Positions 1 to 10,090 are shown, numbered from the stretch's first letter. The stretch is 64,000 nt of DNA from an uncultured Methanobrevibacter sp. (GCA_900314635.1 OMVY01000006.1:18336-82335), one strand, 5' to 3'. The notes: generated by a model not told the origin, from the letters alone. Numbers and translations are program-made.

Positions 1-29
1 ACTATAAATAAAAATCAAGCACACCTGAT

Positions 30-46
30 TTTTATCTAAGATAAAA
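30..46. promoter_or_regulatory. 17-bp inverted repeat upstream of grpE
   Basis: TTTTATCT and AGATAAAA flank a single A, giving perfect 8-bp arms. It lies about 180 bp before grpE. It could be the terminator of a gene outside the window or an operator; the sequence does not decide. A shorter palindrome, GAGCG-GGT-CGCTC, sits at 120-132. No HrcA-type CIRCE element was seen. Confidence 0.3.
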
Positions 47-223
47 CATCTCAAATATTCTATAACCCATAAATAGAAAAAATAAAATTTTCTCTTTGAT
101 TTGAGCCAGAATATTAAAGGAGCGGGTCGCTCTCTTTCTCTAAACATTAATAATTCTTATTAAACGAGTGAGATTAATAATAATTATTAGTTAAATCAAT
201 CCGTTAAAACTCAAGGTGATGGA

Positions 224-802
224 ATGGCTAAGGAAAACTTAAAAGAAAAATCTGAAGAAAAATCTTCCAAAGAGGAGAAAGTCTCCAAAGATGAAGAATC
301 TTCAGAAGATCTTATAAGTGAAGACTCCACTTCAGAAGAAGATGAATTAGCTAAATTAGAAGATGAGCTTAAAGCAAAAGAGGAAGTCATTCTAGAACTT
401 ACATCCCATATTCAAAGGCTTCAAGCAGACTTTGACAACTTTAGAAAACAGACAGAAAAGCACAACAGGAATTTAGTGGAATTCGCTAATGAAGGTCTGA
501 TTCTTAAATTCATAGACAGCTATGAAGACATGGGAAGGGTTCTTGAAAACTCAAAAACCAAAGAAGACCTTGAAGAAGGCTTCAAGTTGATTTATTCAAA
601 AATGCAGAACACATTGGAAAATGAAGGGCTCAAGGAGATTCCAACTGTCGGTGAAAAGTTCGATCCATTCGTTCATGAAGCTCAGGGAACTATAAACAGC
701 CCTAATCATGAAGATAAGGAAATTGTCGCTGAAATCATGAAAGGATACACCTTAAAAGACAAGATAATTAAAAATCCAATTGTGATTGTGTGCAAGAAAT
801 AA
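224..802 (+). CDS. grpE: Nucleotide exchange factor GrpE
   Basis: GrpE is the co-chaperone that releases ADP from DnaK in the cytosolic Hsp70 cycle. The first 45 residues are very rich in Lys, Glu and Ser. A long coiled coil follows (about 45-100, including LQADFDNFRKQTEK, the typical GrpE helix), then the compact C-terminal beta domain with GEKFDPFVHEA and a VIVCKK end. The length of 192 aa is normal for the family. The start is fixed by AAGGTGA just before the ATG. dnaK follows on the same strand after 135 bp, so the two probably share a heat-shock transcript. Mesophilic methanogens are known to have acquired this Hsp70 set from bacteria. Confidence 0.97.
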   Translation: MAKENLKEKSEEKSSKEEKVSKDEESSEDLISEDSTSEEDELAKLEDELKAKEEVILELTSHIQRLQADFDNFRKQTEKHNRNLVEFANEGLILKFIDSYEDMGRVLENSKTKEDLEEGFKLIYSKMQNTLENEGLKEIPTVGEKFDPFVHEAQGTINSPNHEDKEIVAEIMKGYTLKDKIIKNPIVIVCKK

Positions 803-937
803 GATGATGTTTTAAGTCGTTAATTTAACTATTCAAATCATGTTTATTTTATAATAAAAATTAGAAGCTGATTTAAAGCTTCAAAGAATTTAAAAAAATT
901 AAAAAAAATCAAAAATTAAAAAATCAAGGTGAATATT

Positions 938-2809
938 ATGTCTGATGATACTAAAAAAGAAAAAATAATCGGTATCGACCTCGGTACCAGTAACTCTGCA
1001 GCAAGTGTACTCATTGGTGGTAAACCAACCGTTATTCCAAGTGCTGAAGGTGCAAGCCAGTATGGTAAGGCTTTCCCAAGTTATGTTGCATACACTGAAG
1101 ACGGTCAGAGATTAGTTGGAGAACCTGCAAGAAGACAGGCAGTAACCAACCCTGAAAACACTATCAGCGCATTCAAAAGAAGCATGGGTACAGATAGAAA
1201 ATTCAGCATCCAGGGCAAACAGTACAGCCCTCAGGAAATCTCAGCAGCATTACTCCAAAAAATCAAGAAAGATGCAGAATCCTTCCTTGGAGAACCTGTT
1301 GAAAAAGCTGTAATCACTGTTCCTGCTTACTTCGACGACAACCAGAGAACTGCAACCAAGGATGCAGGTACAATTGCAGGCCTGGATGTTGTAAGACTCG
1401 TAAACGAACCTACTGCAGCAAGTCTTGCATATGGTATAGACAAGCAATCCGATGATGACATCAACATTCTCGTATTCGATTTAGGAGGAGGTACTTTAGA
1501 CGTAACCATCATGGAATTCGGTGATGGAGTATTTGAAGTACAATCCACAAGCGGTGATACCCAGTTAGGTGGTACCGATATGGACAACGCAATTCTCAAA
1601 TATCTTGCTGACGAATTCAAGAAAACCGACGGCATCGACCTCATGGAAGACGATCAGGCAGTTCAAAGATTAAGAGAAGCAGCTGAAAAAGCAAAAATCG
1701 AATTATCAAGCACCTTGACCAGTCAGGTCAACCTGCCTTTCATCAGCATGGGCGCAGATGGAAAACCTCACAACTTAATCAACGATTTAAGCAGAGCAAA
1801 ACTGGAAGAACTTGTCGACCCAATCGTCAAGAAATGTGGTACTCCAATCAAACAGGCATTAGACGATGCAAAAATGACTAGAGATGACATTGATAAGATC
1901 ATCCTCGTAGGTGGACCTACCAGAATGCCATGTGTACAAAAATTCGTAGAAGACTACATCGGCAAGAACGTCGAAAGAGGAATCGACCCAATGGAATGTG
2001 TAGCAATGGGTGCTGCAATCCAAGGTGGAGTTCTCGCTGGAGAAATCAAGGACCTCGTTCTTTTAGATGTAACTCCTTTATCCTTAGGTATTGAAACCTT
2101 AGGAGGAATCAGCACAACCCTGATTGAAAGGAACACTACAATTCCTGCTAAAAAATCACAAATCTTCTCAACCGCAGCTGACAACCAGCCTTCAGTAGAC
2201 ATTCACGTTGTACAAGGAGAACGTAAGATGGCAGCAGACAACACCACCCTTGGAAGATTCCAACTGGTCGGAATACCTCCTGCACCAAGAGGAATGCCTC
2301 AAATTGAAGTTACCTTCGATATTGACGCAAACGGTATCATCAATGTATCTGCACAAGACAAGGGAACAGGCAAGGAACAGTCCATCACAATCACATCAAG
2401 CACAAAATTATCCGATGAGGAAATTGAAAAGGCTGTAAAAGAAGCTGAAATGAACGCTGAAGCAGACAAGAAGAAAACCGAGGAAATCGAAGTCAGAAAC
2501 AATGCAGATTCCATGATTTACACATCCGAGAAGACTCTCGACGAACTTGGCGACAAGGTCACTGCTGATGAGAAATCCAGCGTTGAAGAGAAAGTTGCAG
2601 AACTTAGAGAATTAATCAGCGGCGATGACATCGCAGCCATCAAGGAAAAAACCGATGACTTGAGCAAAGTAGTCCAGGACATCGGCGCTAGAATCTACCA
2701 GCAGGCAGCAGCAGAGCAGCAAGCTGCTCAACAAGCTCAAGATGCTGGTGCAGACAACTCTTCAAACGATGATGACGGAACCATCGATGCTGAATTCGAA
2801 GAAAAATAA
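938..2809 (+). CDS. dnaK: Molecular chaperone DnaK (Hsp70)
   Basis: DnaK is the ATP-dependent Hsp70 that binds unfolded polypeptides and works with DnaJ and GrpE. The N-terminal ATPase domain carries the phosphate-1 motif GIDLGTSNS, the connecting motif [11 protein letters not shown], the phosphate-2 motif DLGGGTLDV and the adenosine motif VGGPTRMP. The [11 protein letters not shown] linker leads into the substrate-binding domain, then a helical lid and a Gln/Ala-rich tail ending DAEFEEK. The start is the ATG at 938, giving 623 aa. A GTG at 929 is also in frame but forms part of the AAGGTGA ribosome binding site, so it is not used. Two strong hairpins follow the gene, separating it from dnaJ. 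Confidence 0.98.
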   Translation: MSDDTKKEKIIGIDLGTSNSAASVLIGGKPTVIPSAEGASQYGKAFPSYVAYTEDGQRLVGEPARRQAVTNPENTISAFKRSMGTDRKFSIQGKQYSPQEISAALLQKIKKDAESFLGEPVEKAVITVPAYFDDNQRTATKDAGTIAGLDVVRLVNEPTAASLAYGIDKQSDDDINILVFDLGGGTLDVTIMEFGDGVFEVQSTSGDTQLGGTDMDNAILKYLADEFKKTDGIDLMEDDQAVQRLREAAEKAKIELSSTLTSQVNLPFISMGADGKPHNLINDLSRAKLEELVDPIVKKCGTPIKQALDDAKMTRDDIDKIILVGGPTRMPCVQKFVEDYIGKNVERGIDPMECVAMGAAIQGGVLAGEIKDLVLLDVTPLSLGIETLGGISTTLIERNTTIPAKKSQIFSTAADNQPSVDIHVVQGERKMAADNTTLGRFQLVGIPPAPRGMPQIEVTFDIDANGIINVSAQDKGTGKEQSITITSSTKLSDEEIEKAVKEAEMNAEADKKKTEEIEVRNNADSMIYTSEKTLDELGDKVTADEKSSVEEKVAELRELISGDDIAAIKEKTDDLSKVVQDIGARIYQQAAAEQQAAQQAQDAGADNSSNDDDGTIDAEFEEK

Positions 2810-2864
2810 GCACACAATAGAAAATTATTAGGATTTCTTTATTAGAAATAAAAAGTTTAATAGC

Positions 2865-2890
2865 ATGTCTTCTAATCATTTAGAAGACAT
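2865..2890 (+). terminator. Terminator-like hairpin after dnaK
   Basis: An 11-bp perfect stem (ATGTCTTCTAA with TTAGAAGACAT) around a TCAT loop is followed directly by TTTTTC. It lies 55 bp after the dnaK stop. Confidence 0.7.
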
Positions 2891-2954
2891 TTTTCTTTAA
2901 TGAACATTAAAGACACCTATTAAAAAATATTTAGACCTCTCAAAAGAGTAAATT

Positions 2955-2997
2955 GGATTCTTTTAGATTGTTACTCAATAGCACTCTAAAAGAATCC
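2955..2997 (+). terminator. Second terminator-like hairpin after dnaK
   Basis: A 13-bp perfect stem (GGATTCTTTTAGA with TCTAAAAGAATCC) with a 17-nt loop is followed by TTTTTATT. Together with the hairpin at 2865 it should isolate dnaK from dnaJ. The rest of 2998-3328 is AT-rich with no ORF and must hold the dnaJ promoter. Confidence 0.65.
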
Positions 2998-3328
2998 TTT
3001 TTATTATGATTTAATTAATATTTGAAAATAATTTTAAATATTAAAAAGACAATAATTAAATTAGTGAATAAAATTAATTATTCCTAGTTTTTTATTTAAA
3101 TCAAATTTACTAAATTGCTTTTTTTAAAAGATTTAAAATCCATTTTCTAATGTTTGTTAATTAGCAATTCAACACATATCAAAAGATATAAGATTATATA
3201 AAAATAATTCATGAGTTAGAAACAATAATAATTTGAATGTTCAAGATAATTTAAAATTTAAATAAATAAGAATTGGATTAAGGAAAAAAGCAGTTATTAT
3301 AATAATTATTCTATTAAAGGTGACTAAA

Positions 3329-4501
3329 TTGCCAGAAAAGCGCGACTATTATGAAGTTCTTGGAGTAGATAAGACAGCTACTGACAAGGAAATTAAAAAG
3401 GCTTACCGTAAGCTAGCTAGAAAATATCACCCTGACGTTGTAGGAGAGGATGAAAAAGAGGAAGCCACTGAAAAATTCAAGGAAATAAGTGAAGCCTACG
3501 CTGTTTTATCCGATGAAGACAAAAGGCATAGATACGATCAATTCGGCCATGCAGGTATGGAAGGCTTCTCTCAAGAGGACATATTCAGAAACGTCAACTT
3601 CGAAGATATTTTCCAAGGCTTCGGCGGCGGAGGCTTAGACGATATATTTGACATGTTTGGATTTGGCTCAGGTAGCAGATCCAGAAGACAAGGCCCTAGA
3701 AGAGGCGGAGATATTTACACAGACATTACAATCACATTGGAAGAAGCGGCCAGCGGTGTTGAAAAGGACATAAAAGTAAGGCATGATGTATTCTGTCCTG
3801 TATGTGAAGGAAGCCGTGCCGAGCCTGGATCAGATGTTGAAACTTGTCCTACCTGTGGAGGTACAGGACAGAGAAAACAAATCCGCAACAGCCTTTTCGG
3901 TCAGGTAGTAAACATAGTTCAATGTGGAGAATGTGGCGGAACTGGTAAGATCATCAAGGAGCCATGTCACAACTGTCATGGAAGAGGAAGCGTCAAAGAG
4001 GAGAAGACCATCAGCATCAAGGTCCCAGCAGGAGTTGAAACCGGAAACAGGCTCAGAGTCTCAGGAGAAGGCCATGTTGGAGATGTTGGCGGTGGAAAAG
4101 GAGATTTGTATGTTGAGATAAATGTCCAGAAGCACCTTGACTTTGAAAGGGAAGGAGCAAACCTCTACTATGAAAAGCAGATCAGTTTCCCTCAGGCAAG
4201 CCTTGGAGATACCGTTGAAATTCCAACCATCGACGGCAAAGTGGATTTGAAGATTCCGCCAGGAACCCAGAGCGGAACAGTATTCAGATTAAAGGAAAAG
4301 GGAATGCCTCAAATGAGACGCAGCAACAAGGGAAATCTTTATGTTACCATTACTGTCGTAGTTCCTCAAAAACTGAACAAGGAGCAGACAAAACTGCTTA
4401 GAAAATTCGCTGAAATCAGCGGAGAAGAAATCAGTGTTTACAAGAAGGGACTCTTTGACAAGGTAAGAGATGGAATAAACAATCTTCTGCTTGTTAAATA
4501 A
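3329..4501 (+). CDS. dnaJ: Chaperone protein DnaJ (Hsp40)
   Basis: DnaJ delivers substrates to DnaK and stimulates its ATPase. The J domain begins RDYYEVLG and contains the HPD motif (KYHPDV). A Gly/Phe-rich region follows ([16 protein letters not shown]), then four zinc-binding repeats: [24 protein letters not shown] and CHNCHGRG. The C-terminal beta-sandwich substrate domains complete the protein. The first zinc repeat lacks its final Gly. The best start is TTG at 3329 ([10 protein letters not shown], 390 aa) because AAGGTGA sits 5 bases before it. The GTG at 3320, which would give MTKLPEKR, is part of that binding site. The gene stands alone, about 520 bp after dnaK. Confidence 0.96.
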   Translation: MPEKRDYYEVLGVDKTATDKEIKKAYRKLARKYHPDVVGEDEKEEATEKFKEISEAYAVLSDEDKRHRYDQFGHAGMEGFSQEDIFRNVNFEDIFQGFGGGGLDDIFDMFGFGSGSRSRRQGPRRGGDIYTDITITLEEAASGVEKDIKVRHDVFCPVCEGSRAEPGSDVETCPTCGGTGQRKQIRNSLFGQVVNIVQCGECGGTGKIIKEPCHNCHGRGSVKEEKTISIKVPAGVETGNRLRVSGEGHVGDVGGGKGDLYVEINVQKHLDFEREGANLYYEKQISFPQASLGDTVEIPTIDGKVDLKIPPGTQSGTVFRLKEKGMPQMRRSNKGNLYVTITVVVPQKLNKEQTKLLRKFAEISGEEISVYKKGLFDKVRDGINNLLLVK

Positions 4502-4600
4502 TTTCCTAAAGTCAAATTTTACATTTCGAAATATTTTTCTTTTAAAAAATCAAAGTAAGGAATTTTAAGTACCTTTACTTTAAAAAAATCAAATTTAACG

Positions 4601-4662
4601 AATAAGAGATATCTATATTATACAATTTCTATCTCACTCCGATTAATTAGATATCTCTTATT
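4601..4662 (+). terminator. Terminator-like inverted repeat after dnaJ
   Basis: Two 14-bp arms (AATAAGAGATATCT and AGATATCTCTTATT) are perfect complements with a 34-nt loop, and a long T-rich run starts at 4670. It lies 100 bp after dnaJ. The rest of 4502-4848 is AT-rich with no other gene seen. Confidence 0.55.
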
Positions 4663-4848
4663 TCTTATTCTCTTTTTTTAATTTTTTACTGCAATAATAT
4701 TTGGCGAAAAGCTTTAATGAAGCCCTAATAGAATCAAATAATCAAATAAAATCGCTCAATAATATTTGGTAAAAATATTACAGCAAATCTTATTAATAAC
4801 TATGAACATAATTATTAGTACAATTAAATATTTTAGGAGGTTTTAATA

Positions 4849-4998
4849 ATGGCAAGCAAAGTAAACCCAACACCAACTTTAAGTGGTGCTGATGCAAAAA
4901 GATTTATTCAAAAATTAAACACTCCTTCAACCGATGAAGAAATTAAAGCTTTAAAAAGAGCAAAAAAAACTTTTGAAAAAATTAAATTCGAAAGATAA
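4849..4998 (+). CDS. 49-residue protein, possible antitoxin partner of the GNAT gene
   Basis: This short ORF has a perfect AGGAGG site eight bases before its ATG, which supports real translation. The protein starts MASKVNPTPTLSG and contains GADAKRFIQKL, followed by a charged helical stretch ending KTFEKIKFER. It has no signal peptide, membrane segment or known catalytic motif. Its stop codon is only 10 bp from the stop of the convergent GNAT gene. I recall, without being able to check, that small proteins with a similar LSGxDAxRFI stretch sit beside GNAT genes in other genomes, which would fit an antitoxin. That role is inference. Coding is well supported by the ribosome binding site; function is not. 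Confidence 0.72.
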   Translation: MASKVNPTPTLSGADAKRFIQKLNTPSTDEEIKALKRAKKTFEKIKFER

Positions 4999-5008
4999 AT
5001 TTATTTTT

Positions 5009-5515
5009 TTATTTTAGACATAAATCTCTATACATCGGCATATTATTTTTATTTTTATTTCTCTCTGGTTGTAATGCTTCAAATAAATTATAATTATAAA
5101 AAGATATTATTTTTTCTCGATTATAAGCATCAACTGATATGAATCTAACACCAATATCCTTTCTTAGTTCTAAACAGAAACCAACAACCCAATCAATCAA
5201 AATAGATCCTATATGCATGCCTTGAAAATCTTTGTGGACGGCTAATCTGCCAATTTTTATTGCAGGATAAGTACGATATGCGATTTCAAGTTTTTCATTG
5301 ATTTTAATTGAATCAGCAGATAATGAAAAAAATGCAACAACCTTGTTTTCATATAAGCATAAATAAATTTTAGATAAACTGTTATCAATATTTATAAATG
5401 AATCTTCTAATAAGAATTCATTAAGATCCTCATCTCCACAATCAAACTCAACAGAGCGTAAAATATCCTTATCTGCTTTAATGATTTTCAATTTACTGCA
5501 ATCTAAACTAGACAT
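5009..5515 (-). CDS. GNAT family N-acetyltransferase
   Basis: A 168-residue GNAT-fold enzyme expected to transfer an acetyl group from acetyl-CoA to an amine. The N terminus (KIIKADKDILRSVEFDCGD, then EDLNEFL) resembles TacT-type GNATs, which acetylate charged tRNA and act as toxins. The acetyl-CoA binding motif is in the IGRLAVHKDFQGMHIGSIL region (Q/RxxGxG/A-like). No Shine-Dalgarno sequence precedes the ATG. A TATA-like TTATATAT lies about 25-30 bp upstream, so the transcript may be leaderless. The gene converges on the 49-residue ORF. An ordinary metabolic or protein acetyltransferase is the alternative. Confidence 0.85.
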   Translation of the reverse strand: MSSLDCSKLKIIKADKDILRSVEFDCGDEDLNEFLLEDSFINIDNSLSKIYLCLYENKVVAFFSLSADSIKINEKLEIAYRTYPAIKIGRLAVHKDFQGMHIGSILIDWVVGFCLELRKDIGVRFISVDAYNREKIISFYNYNLFEALQPERNKNKNNMPMYRDLCLK

Positions 5516-5896
5516 AAATTATTATTATACAACAAGATATATAATATTATCTTGCACTCAAATTTCCATTGAAATAAATTTTCTTTCAAATAGCAATTGA
5601 AAAGTGTATGATATATAGATTACTAAAAACCATTTACATCGTTTTATGATTTTGTGTGATTTAAATAAAAATTTGATTGATTAAAATATAACTTATCATG
5701 GGAAATAGTGGTTTAATTTTTTATAACATTAATTAAATTACATTAAAAACCATAGCAAAAAATTATTTTAAAAAACACCCACTCTGGGAAAAATCAGTTC
5801 AAAAAATGAATACTCAAAAACCATCCGTAGTAAATTAAATAAATAATTTAAGCCAAATATAAGATAGGTAAAAAATAAAAATATGAAGGCAATATA
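5516..5896. other. Intergenic region, GNAT to bioW
   Basis: About 380 bp of AT-rich DNA between two divergent genes. No ORF of note, RNA or strong hairpin was seen. It must hold the promoters of both the GNAT gene and bioW. Confidence 0.6.
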
Positions 5897-6658
5897 ATGA
5901 TGTTCAGCATAAAGATGCGCTCTTCAAAAGGAGGACCTCACGAAAAAGGAGGAAGGCACATATCCGGAATAGAGCGCATAGTAAATGAAGATGAAGTGGA
6001 ATCAGAAATCATAAACGCATATAGAAGAGCCCGCATGCATGAGCGCGGAGATTCAGACTTCATAAATATCAAAATAGAAAAAGTGAACGAATCAAACATC
6101 ATATACAAAAATAAATTGAATATAAAACAGCACCATGTTGAATCCAAGGAAGAAGGACTTGCTCTCTCAAGTGAAATACTTCAATCAGCAGGTGTAAGCG
6201 AGAAGGCTTGTGAAATAGCTATTCAATCAATATTAAACCTGAAGGAAAGCATGCACGGAGCAATGCTCATTGACAAAGACACAGGTGAACGCCTGGATGA
6301 GCGTGGAATGAAGGGAGTCCGCGTTACTGGCATAAGCTCTGCAGATATCAATGATTACAGAAAGGCATTGGAAAACAATATCGACTGCGGAATCCATCTT
6401 GAAGAAGCTTTGATACTTGCATCAAAAGTTACTAGCGCAAGAGGAGTAACAGCTGAATTGTGCTGGTCTGATGATCCTAATTACCTGATTGGATATGTTG
6501 CTGCAAATGACAACTATGAACGCATTCCAATTATGAAGGACAAGGGAAATCCGATTGGAGGAAGAGTGTTCCTTGTTGACACTGACCAATTTGATGAGGA
6601 TTACACTTTGGATGACTTGATTGAATACCTTGAAGATCAAGTGGTTTTAATTAAATAA
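5897..6658 (+). CDS. bioW: 6-carboxyhexanoate--CoA ligase (pimeloyl-CoA synthetase) BioW
   Basis: BioW activates pimelate with CoA and ATP to give pimeloyl-CoA, the first committed step in this version of biotin synthesis. The family signature is clear at the N terminus: MRSSKGG, PHEKGGRHISG and IERIV. Further conserved parts are RGMKGVRVTG in the middle and RVFLVD near the end. The length of 253 aa is typical. Two ATGs are adjacent (5897 and 5900) and a weak GAAGGC precedes them, so the start may be 3 bases later. BioF, which uses the product, lies 1.7 kb downstream on the same strand, with an unrelated ATPase gene between them. Confidence 0.95.
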   Translation: MMFSIKMRSSKGGPHEKGGRHISGIERIVNEDEVESEIINAYRRARMHERGDSDFINIKIEKVNESNIIYKNKLNIKQHHVESKEEGLALSSEILQSAGVSEKACEIAIQSILNLKESMHGAMLIDKDTGERLDERGMKGVRVTGISSADINDYRKALENNIDCGIHLEEALILASKVTSARGVTAELCWSDDPNYLIGYVAANDNYERIPIMKDKGNPIGGRVFLVDTDQFDEDYTLDDLIEYLEDQVVLIK

Positions 6659-6881
6659 TCCTCATAATATTAAAACTTGCAAATAATTTAAATGCATTAA
6701 CAAAGATGCAGATTCAAAAATAATTCCAATATTATTCCATTACAAAACCGTTTATAATACTAGCAAAAAATGCCTTGAAAAAAATCTTGATTCGAACCCC
6801 TTTTCTTATACTTAAAAAAAGTAAAAATATTGAAAAATTCTTTAATTCAAGAAAAAAACTATTTAAAATCAAAATTGCAAT

Positions 6882-6934
6882 ACAAATCAGTCACCCAAAA
6901 CACAACAAATCAGTCACCCAAAACACAACAAATC
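6882..6934. repeat. 23-bp tandem repeat, 2.3 copies
   Basis: A 23-bp unit beginning ACAAATCAGTCACCC occurs perfectly at 6882-6904 and 6905-6927, followed by a 7-base partial copy. It lies in the 340-bp gap between bioW and the ATPase gene. No gene is credible in that gap; an open frame across it is low-complexity. Confidence 0.85.
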
Positions 6935-6998
6935 TGCCCAATATTTATATATTATTAAATATTAAATTTATAATATCTATTCCCCAGGATGCATTATT

Positions 6999-8270
6999 AT
7001 GACATTTACATATAAACCACGAATTATTGATGAAGAAATTGATGAATACTTGGAGATGATTGGTGCAATACTTATTGAAGGCCCCAAATGGTGTGGAAAG
7101 ACAACAACAGCCGAACAACACTCCAAAAGCAGCATTAAATTACAAGACACCGACCAATCAGAAAATTATTTAAGATGGGCCAAACTGCAACCATCTGTAC
7201 TTCTTGAAGGTGAAAAACCTCGCCTTATTGATGAATGGCAAATGGCACCAATACTATGGGATGCAGTTAGAAATAGTGTTGATGAACTTCATGAAGATGG
7301 ATTATATATCTTAACCGGCTCAACTAGCATTGATGAAGTGGAAGTGATGCACACTGGGACAGGAAGAATCCATAGAGTAGTTATGAGAACAATGAGTCTT
7401 TTTGAAAGCGGAGAATCCAACGGAAAAATTCCGATATTAGACTTATTTGAAAATCCAAATATGAATATTGATGGCATTTCATCTGATTTGACTATTAAAG
7501 ATTTGATATTTTCTGCATGCAGAGGAGGATGGCCAGAAAGTTTAAATAAAAATTCAGAAAAAGCACAATTGTTTGTTGCAAAATCCTATGTGAAAAATAT
7601 TTGTGAAATTAATGTATCTTCTTTTGATGATGTCAAACGCGACCCCCAAAAAGTAAGAAACATATTAAGGTCCTATTCTAGGAATATTTCCACCTTGGCA
7701 TCAAACTCCACAATCTTGGCAGACATCAACTCTGAATTTCAAAATATCAGTAAGAATACTTATTATAAATATATTAATGCATTAAAAAGATTATTTGTCA
7801 TAGAAGATGTTCAATCATGGTCTCCGAATATCCGATCGAAAAGTTCAATCAGATCAACTCCTAAAAAAGAATTCTCAGATCCCTCAATTGCAGTTGCATC
7901 ACTTGGTTTGTCACCAAAAATTTTAATGGAGGATTTGAATACATTCGGTTTTATATTTGAAACATTATGTATTAGAGATTTAAGAGTTTATACAAGTAAA
8001 AAATGGGGAGAAATTTCTTATTATAGGGATAGAACAGGTTTGGAAGCCGATTGTGTTATACATTTGGAAAATGGGGATTATGCATTAATAGAATTTAAAT
8101 TAGGTAGTGATGAAATAGAAAAAGGAGCGAAAAATCTATTAAAATTAAAAAACTTGTTGAAAGAGAAAAACTTTAAAGAACCAAAATTCTTAGCAGTTAT
8201 TACTGGAGGCAAATTTGCATATACTACCAAGGATAATGTGAAAGTAATCCCTATAGGTTGTTTACGTTAA
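6999..8270 (+). CDS. DUF4143-type AAA ATPase
   Basis: A 423-residue P-loop ATPase of the AAA_14/DUF4143 kind, common in archaea and bacteria and of unknown function. Walker A is GPKWCGKTT (residues 28-36), Walker B lies in PRLIDEWQ, and ILTGST follows as a sensor-like motif. The C-terminal part has DRTGLEADCVI, then YALIEFKLG, a pattern like a PD-(D/E)XK nuclease fold that is usual in DUF4143 proteins. The middle part (DINSEFQNISKNTYYKYINAL) resembles a winged helix. The gene sits between bioW and bioF but nothing connects it to biotin synthesis. These ATPases are often mobile accessory genes, so it may be an insertion. Confidence 0.9.
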   Translation: MTFTYKPRIIDEEIDEYLEMIGAILIEGPKWCGKTTTAEQHSKSSIKLQDTDQSENYLRWAKLQPSVLLEGEKPRLIDEWQMAPILWDAVRNSVDELHEDGLYILTGSTSIDEVEVMHTGTGRIHRVVMRTMSLFESGESNGKIPILDLFENPNMNIDGISSDLTIKDLIFSACRGGWPESLNKNSEKAQLFVAKSYVKNICEINVSSFDDVKRDPQKVRNILRSYSRNISTLASNSTILADINSEFQNISKNTYYKYINALKRLFVIEDVQSWSPNIRSKSSIRSTPKKEFSDPSIAVASLGLSPKILMEDLNTFGFIFETLCIRDLRVYTSKKWGEISYYRDRTGLEADCVIHLENGDYALIEFKLGSDEIEKGAKNLLKLKNLLKEKNFKEPKFLAVITGGKFAYTTKDNVKVIPIGCLR

Positions 8271-8406
8271 ATATGGATTAAACTTCAACCTATTTTCCAT
8301 TTACACTAAGAAAATTAAATGAAAATATGATTAATTTACTTAAATTATCTGGAAAACATATAATCAATATTAACTCAGAGATGTAATATTAAAATGAAGT
8401 GATAAA

Positions 8407-9687
8407 ATGAATAAGAATCTTGAAAATCAAATCAAGGAAGAATTAGAGGAAATCAATCAGAAGAATCTGATGAGAAAAATAGATAATCTAAAGTTTATCA
8501 CTTCAACTAGAGCCATTGATGAAAATGGGAAGGAATACCTAGTTTATGGAACCAATAATTATCTAGGACTTACCCATCACCCGGATGTAATAAAATCAGC
8601 TCAAAGTGCAAGCGTTAATGGAACAGGATCAACTGGTTCAAGACTTACAACAGGAGCTACATTCGAAGCCCATGAACTGGAGAGAAATATCACTTCATTC
8701 AAGGGAACAGAATCCACACTTCTTTTCAACACAGGCTACATGACCAATCTCGGAGTCATTTACACATTATGCAAAAAGGGCGATGTGATATTCTCAGACA
8801 GGCTCAATCACGCAAGCATTATCGATGGAATCAAGATCTCTAAAGCAGATGTCAAGATATACAAGCACAAGGATACTGATGATTTGGAAAGGCTTATTCA
8901 AGAGGCTGTTGAAGAGAATAAAACTAAAAACTTAACTAATAATACTCAAAACAACACTAACGAAGAAAATAAAACTGAAAATGAAAATTCCCAAAACTTC
9001 TTCATCATAACAGATGGAGTTTTCAGCATGGACGGCGACATTGCTCCCCTTCCAGAACTAACAGAAATAGCTGAAAAGTACAACTGCTGCCTTATAATAG
9101 ATGATGCTCATGCTACAGGAGTAATCGGCAAAACTGGAAAGGGAACCGTGGAATACTACAAAGATAAAACCGGAACAGACCTGACTCCATATGTAGACCT
9201 TCAAATCGGAACTTTAAGCAAGGCTCTTGCATCCGAAGGAGGATATGTCACAGGAAAGAAAATCTACATGGATTATCTTATAAATAAATCCCGGCCTTTC
9301 ATCTTCTCAACTGCATTGTCACCAGCCACTATTGCTAGTGCAAACACAGCATTGAATCTCTTAAGGGAAAATCATGAGGAATACCTTTCAGCTTTAAGAA
9401 GAAACACTCGAAGAATGAGAGAACTCTTGAGTGCAGGTGGGTTGAATGTGGTTGAAGGGGAAACACCTATTATTCCAATCATAATAGGCCCTGCAAAGCT
9501 TGCAAGCGAATTTGCAAAAAAACTGGAAGACGAGGGGATACTTGTTTCTGCAATAAGGCCTCCTTCAGTGCCAACTGGTGAAAGCAGACTAAGACTGACA
9601 ATAATAGCCACCCATACTATTGAAGAAATAGAAAACACTGCAGATATCATCATCAGAATATGGAAAGAATTGATAGCAGAAAAATAA
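8407..9687 (+). CDS. bioF: 8-amino-7-oxononanoate synthase BioF
   Basis: BioF is a PLP-dependent enzyme that condenses pimeloyl-CoA with L-alanine to give 8-amino-7-oxononanoate. Visible motifs are NNYLGL, TGSRLTTGA, SDRLNHASIIDG, the DDAHATGV segment that contacts PLP, and TLSKAL with the PLP lysine at residue 272. The protein has 426 aa, about 35-40 more than usual. The excess is explained by a low-complexity Asn/Thr/Glu insert at residues 169-197, between two core strands. The start has AGTGAT a few bases before the ATG. The substrate comes from BioW upstream. The downstream neighbour is rnpB, convergent. Confidence 0.96.
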   Translation: MNKNLENQIKEELEEINQKNLMRKIDNLKFITSTRAIDENGKEYLVYGTNNYLGLTHHPDVIKSAQSASVNGTGSTGSRLTTGATFEAHELERNITSFKGTESTLLFNTGYMTNLGVIYTLCKKGDVIFSDRLNHASIIDGIKISKADVKIYKHKDTDDLERLIQEAVEENKTKNLTNNTQNNTNEENKTENENSQNFFIITDGVFSMDGDIAPLPELTEIAEKYNCCLIIDDAHATGVIGKTGKGTVEYYKDKTGTDLTPYVDLQIGTLSKALASEGGYVTGKKIYMDYLINKSRPFIFSTALSPATIASANTALNLLRENHEEYLSALRRNTRRMRELLSAGGLNVVEGETPIIPIIIGPAKLASEFAKKLEDEGILVSAIRPPSVPTGESRLRLTIIATHTIEEIENTADIIIRIWKELIAEK

Positions 9688-9777
9688 GATCTGAAAATAT
9701 AAAATCCTCAGAATTAATTCCATAAAACAAGAATCACTATAAAAATTCTATTGCTCTTTTTAAAAAAATAGGAATAA

Positions 9778-10068
9778 TGGCCTGCCGAGAGTAACCCACA
9801 TTCTGTTTTATACAGCATTCATCTTAGCGGACTACTTTGCCTCCAATAGCTATCATCGGCACCTTTGTCCTTGCATCCTGTAGATTGGCCGTTTCACCGA
9901 TTCCCCTAAATGTCCATCAGTCAAGCATCATTGTCATCCATCATGGGGCCGTGTCGTTTCTGCTCCATAGTCATACTTCTCAGCATATGTCTTTCAACAT
10001 TACAGTCTATATTGATGTGCGGAGTTTCCCTAGTTAATAACCAGCAGCTGTCTTCGGCTTGCCATCAT
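9778..10068 (-). ncRNA. rnpB: RNase P RNA (archaeal type)
   Basis: RNase P RNA is the catalytic RNA that removes 5' leaders from tRNA precursors. On the minus strand, the conserved GGGAAACTCCG element lies near the 5' end and ACAGAATGTGGGTTAC near the 3' end. The 5' TGGCAAGCCGA and 3' TCGGCAGGCCA ends pair to form P1. The size of about 290 nt fits archaeal type A RNAs. A TATA-like ATTTATACT lies 27-30 bp before the predicted 5' end, as expected. The exact ends are uncertain by a few bases. An open frame on the opposite strand (9837-10037) is a chance overlap. Confidence 0.95.
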
Positions 10069-10090
10069 CTAATAATAATTTGATTTTCAT

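Noticed and set aside
6775..7002. 75-codon frame before the DUF4143-type ATPase gene
   Set aside because: Low-complexity translation across a tandem repeat, no ribosome binding site, overlaps the next start.
9837..10037. 66-codon open frame on the plus strand
   Set aside because: It lies opposite RNase P RNA, whose conserved elements explain the sequence.
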